DNA of 32,628 nucleotides from an uncultured Acidimicrobiales bacterium (GTDB lineage: Bacteria; Actinomycetota; Acidimicrobiia; Acidimicrobiales; CADCSY01): contig CADCSY010000016.1 of NCBI GenBank assembly GCA_902805555.1, positions 1-32,628 on the forward strand. The letters are read 5' to 3'. The position numbers and the translations under genes were made by a program. Under the pieces are notes generated by a model. That model saw only the letters and a list, made by a program, of their open reading frames with translations. It did no database searches and was not told where the DNA came from. Positions 31,262 through 32,628 of this stretch are shown here, piece after piece; within the stretch, counting starts at the first letter, position 1, and each line of letters opens with the position of its first letter.

Positions 31262-32628
31262 TCAGGGCAGCCGCTCGGCCCGGAGCTGGCTGCGGCGGAC
31301 CTTCCCTGCGTCGTCGCGCAGCGCCTCCTGCACGAGCTCGATCGTGCGGGGCACCTTGTAGCGGACGAGCCGCTCACCGAGGAAGCGCAGGAGCTCGTCC
31401 TGGCGGACCTGCTCGACGTCCGCCTCGACGATCGCGTGGATCCGCTGACCGAGGTCCTCGTCGGGGAGGCCGATCACGCAGCACGATCGGACGAGCGGGT
31501 GCTCCTGGAGGGCCGCCTCCACCTCCGCCGGGTACACGTTGGAGCCGCCCGTGAGGATCATGTCCTGCATGCGGTCGCCGAGGTAGAGGTACCCCTCGGC
31601 GTCGACCCGCCCCATGTCCCCGAGCGACTCCCACCCTCCTTCACGGGTCCTCGCCTCCGCCCCGAGGTAGCGGTAGGTCGGCCTGTCCCGGGTCGAGCGC
31701 AGCCACACCTCACCCATCTCCCCGACCGGCAGCGGCGTGCCCTCCGGATCCGTGATGAGGATCTCGCCGGCCGCCGGGCGCCCGACCGACCCGCGGTGCG
31801 CCAGCCACTCCGAGCCGGTGATGACGGTCGAGGCCTGCCCCTCGGTCCCCCCGTAGAGCTCGAGGATCCGATCGGGGCCGAGCCAGTCCAGCCAGACCTG
31901 CTTGAGCCAGTCCGGGCAGGGCTCGGCGAGGTGCCACACCACCTGCAGGGAGCTCAGGTCGTACGCCTCCCTGACCTCCTCGGGCAGCCGCCAGATGCGC
32001 TTCATCATGGTGGGCACGAGGTAGACGATGTCGGCCCGGTGCTCCTGGATGGCGGCCAGGGTGCCCTCGGCGTCGAAGCGGGGCAGCACCACGACGTGGT
32101 CGCCCCACAGCAGCGCCTGGCACGACCAGATGAGGGGGCCGTTGTGGTACAGCGGGCCCGGCATCACCATGCAGCCCCCGGGCGTGATGCGCAGCGGGAC
32201 CGGGCCGTCGAGATCGACCACCGACGGGTCGCCCGACACGATGAGCTTGGGCCGACCCGTCGAACCGCCCGAGGTCGGCGCCTTCCACGCCGGCGAGACG
32301 ACGTCCGGCAACGGGCTGTCGTCGAGCGCTGCGGGTGGCCTGTAGCCGAGGGGGAGGCAGCGCACGTCCTCGAACGACCCGTCCTCGACGCCGACCACCA
32401 CAGCCGGCCTCGCCAGCTCCACGATCGCCTCGAGCTCCGGCCGGGGGAGGCGGGAGGAGACGGGCTGCGGCGTGGCGCCGACCTTCCAGGCAGCGGCGAA
32501 GGCCACGAACCAGTCGACGGAGTTCGGCAGCGCCACCGTGACCATGTCGCCGACGCCCACCCCTCCCTGCGCGAGCTCCCGAGCCAGGCGGTTGGCGGCA
32601 GCGTCGAGCTCCCGTCGGGTGGGCCGCA
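31262..32628 (-). CDS. AMP-dependent acyl-CoA synthetase/ligase (5' end off the window)
   Basis: Activates a carboxylic acid as acyl-AMP and then acyl-CoA. About 455 residues are visible. The start lies beyond the right edge: the frame is still open there, reading RRELDAAANRLARELAQGG, an N-terminal family block. The P-loop-like APTSGGSTGRPKLI, ELYGGTEGQAS (A5), the A7/A8 region GDMGRVDAEGYLYLGDRMQD and the C-terminal catalytic Lys in DDAGKVRRSQLRAE are all present. The central GPLYHNGPLIWS and VVWHLAEPCPDWLK blocks resemble bile-acid/steroid CoA-ligase-like proteins of actinobacteria. That specificity is inference. Confidence 0.88.
   Translation of the reverse strand, partial: RPTRRELDAAANRLARELAQGGVGVGDMVTVALPNSVDWFVAFAAAWKVGATPQPVSSRLPRPELEAIVELARPAVVVGVEDGSFEDVRCLPLGYRPPAALDDSPLPDVVSPAWKAPTSGGSTGRPKLIVSGDPSVVDLDGPVPLRITPGGCMVMPGPLYHNGPLIWSCQALLWGDHVVVLPRFDAEGTLAAIQEHRADIVYLVPTMMKRIWRLPEEVREAYDLSSLQVVWHLAEPCPDWLKQVWLDWLGPDRILELYGGTEGQASTVITGSEWLAHRGSVGRPAAGEILITDPEGTPLPVGEMGEVWLRSTRDRPTYRYLGAEARTREGGWESLGDMGRVDAEGYLYLGDRMQDMILTGGSNVYPAEVEAALQEHPLVRSCCVIGLPDEDLGQRIHAIVEADVEQVRQDELLRFLGERLVRYKVPRTIELVQEALRDDAGKVRRSQLRAERLP

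Overview
The window looks like a chromosomal segment of a very GC-rich actinobacterium. My best guess is class Acidimicrobiia. The pointers are strong G/C bias at third codon positions, many GTG starts, DUF3097 and PGPGW proteins, the galU-glp(moeA)-glpR neighbourhood typical of Actinomycetota, and TANNNT promoter elements placed 6-7 nt before start codons. The class-level placement is inference and no marker gene settles it. Most of the window is ordinary, densely packed housekeeping and accessory metabolism.

Region 1 (about 1-2940) is an eroded zone. It holds a C-terminal scrap of an FtsK/SpoIIIE-like ATPase (minus strand), one intact DUF5990 gene, a truncated thioredoxin-like gene running into an out-of-frame scrap of another protein, a tRNA-Ala(CGC), and a wrecked HtrA-like serine protease. 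The protease's catalytic-His motif now lies on the opposite strand from its Ser motif and PDZ domain.

Region 2 (about 2944-7530, minus strand) is a molybdenum-cofactor/envelope cluster: a GGDEF remnant, galU, moeA/glp, moaA, moaC and a two-ended membrane protein in the glpR position. The first steps overlap by GTGA/ATGA junctions.

Region 3 (7683-15017) carries an FmdB zinc-ribbon protein, a CpaB/SAF-domain protein, tldD-pmbA-uppP on the minus strand, a FlK-like thioesterase, and a flippase-like membrane protein coupled to a PAP2-family enzyme.

Region 4 (15093-23388) has an SDR oxidoreductase, dxs (isoprenoid precursor synthesis), an NfuA-like Fe-S carrier, an ABC-F ATPase, a PGPGW membrane protein, DUF3097 and a phytoene-desaturase-like FAD enzyme.

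Region 5 (23432-32628) has a three-gene minus-strand operon (split-barrel flavin-binding-like protein, cupin, FMN-reductase-like protein), a PaaI thioesterase divergent from a patatin, an amidase, an SRPBCC protein divergent from an Fe-S RecB-like nuclease, a PhyH dioxygenase divergent from a small basic protein with a structured leader, and an acyl-CoA ligase that runs off the right edge.

I did not find a convincing new defence or mobile system, CRISPR array or prophage. The most notable signals are the repeated leaderless-promoter architecture (eleven exact cases and one near match), the scrambled protease, the GGDEF relic whose stop codon overlaps the galU start, and the gene pairs linked by four-base overlaps.
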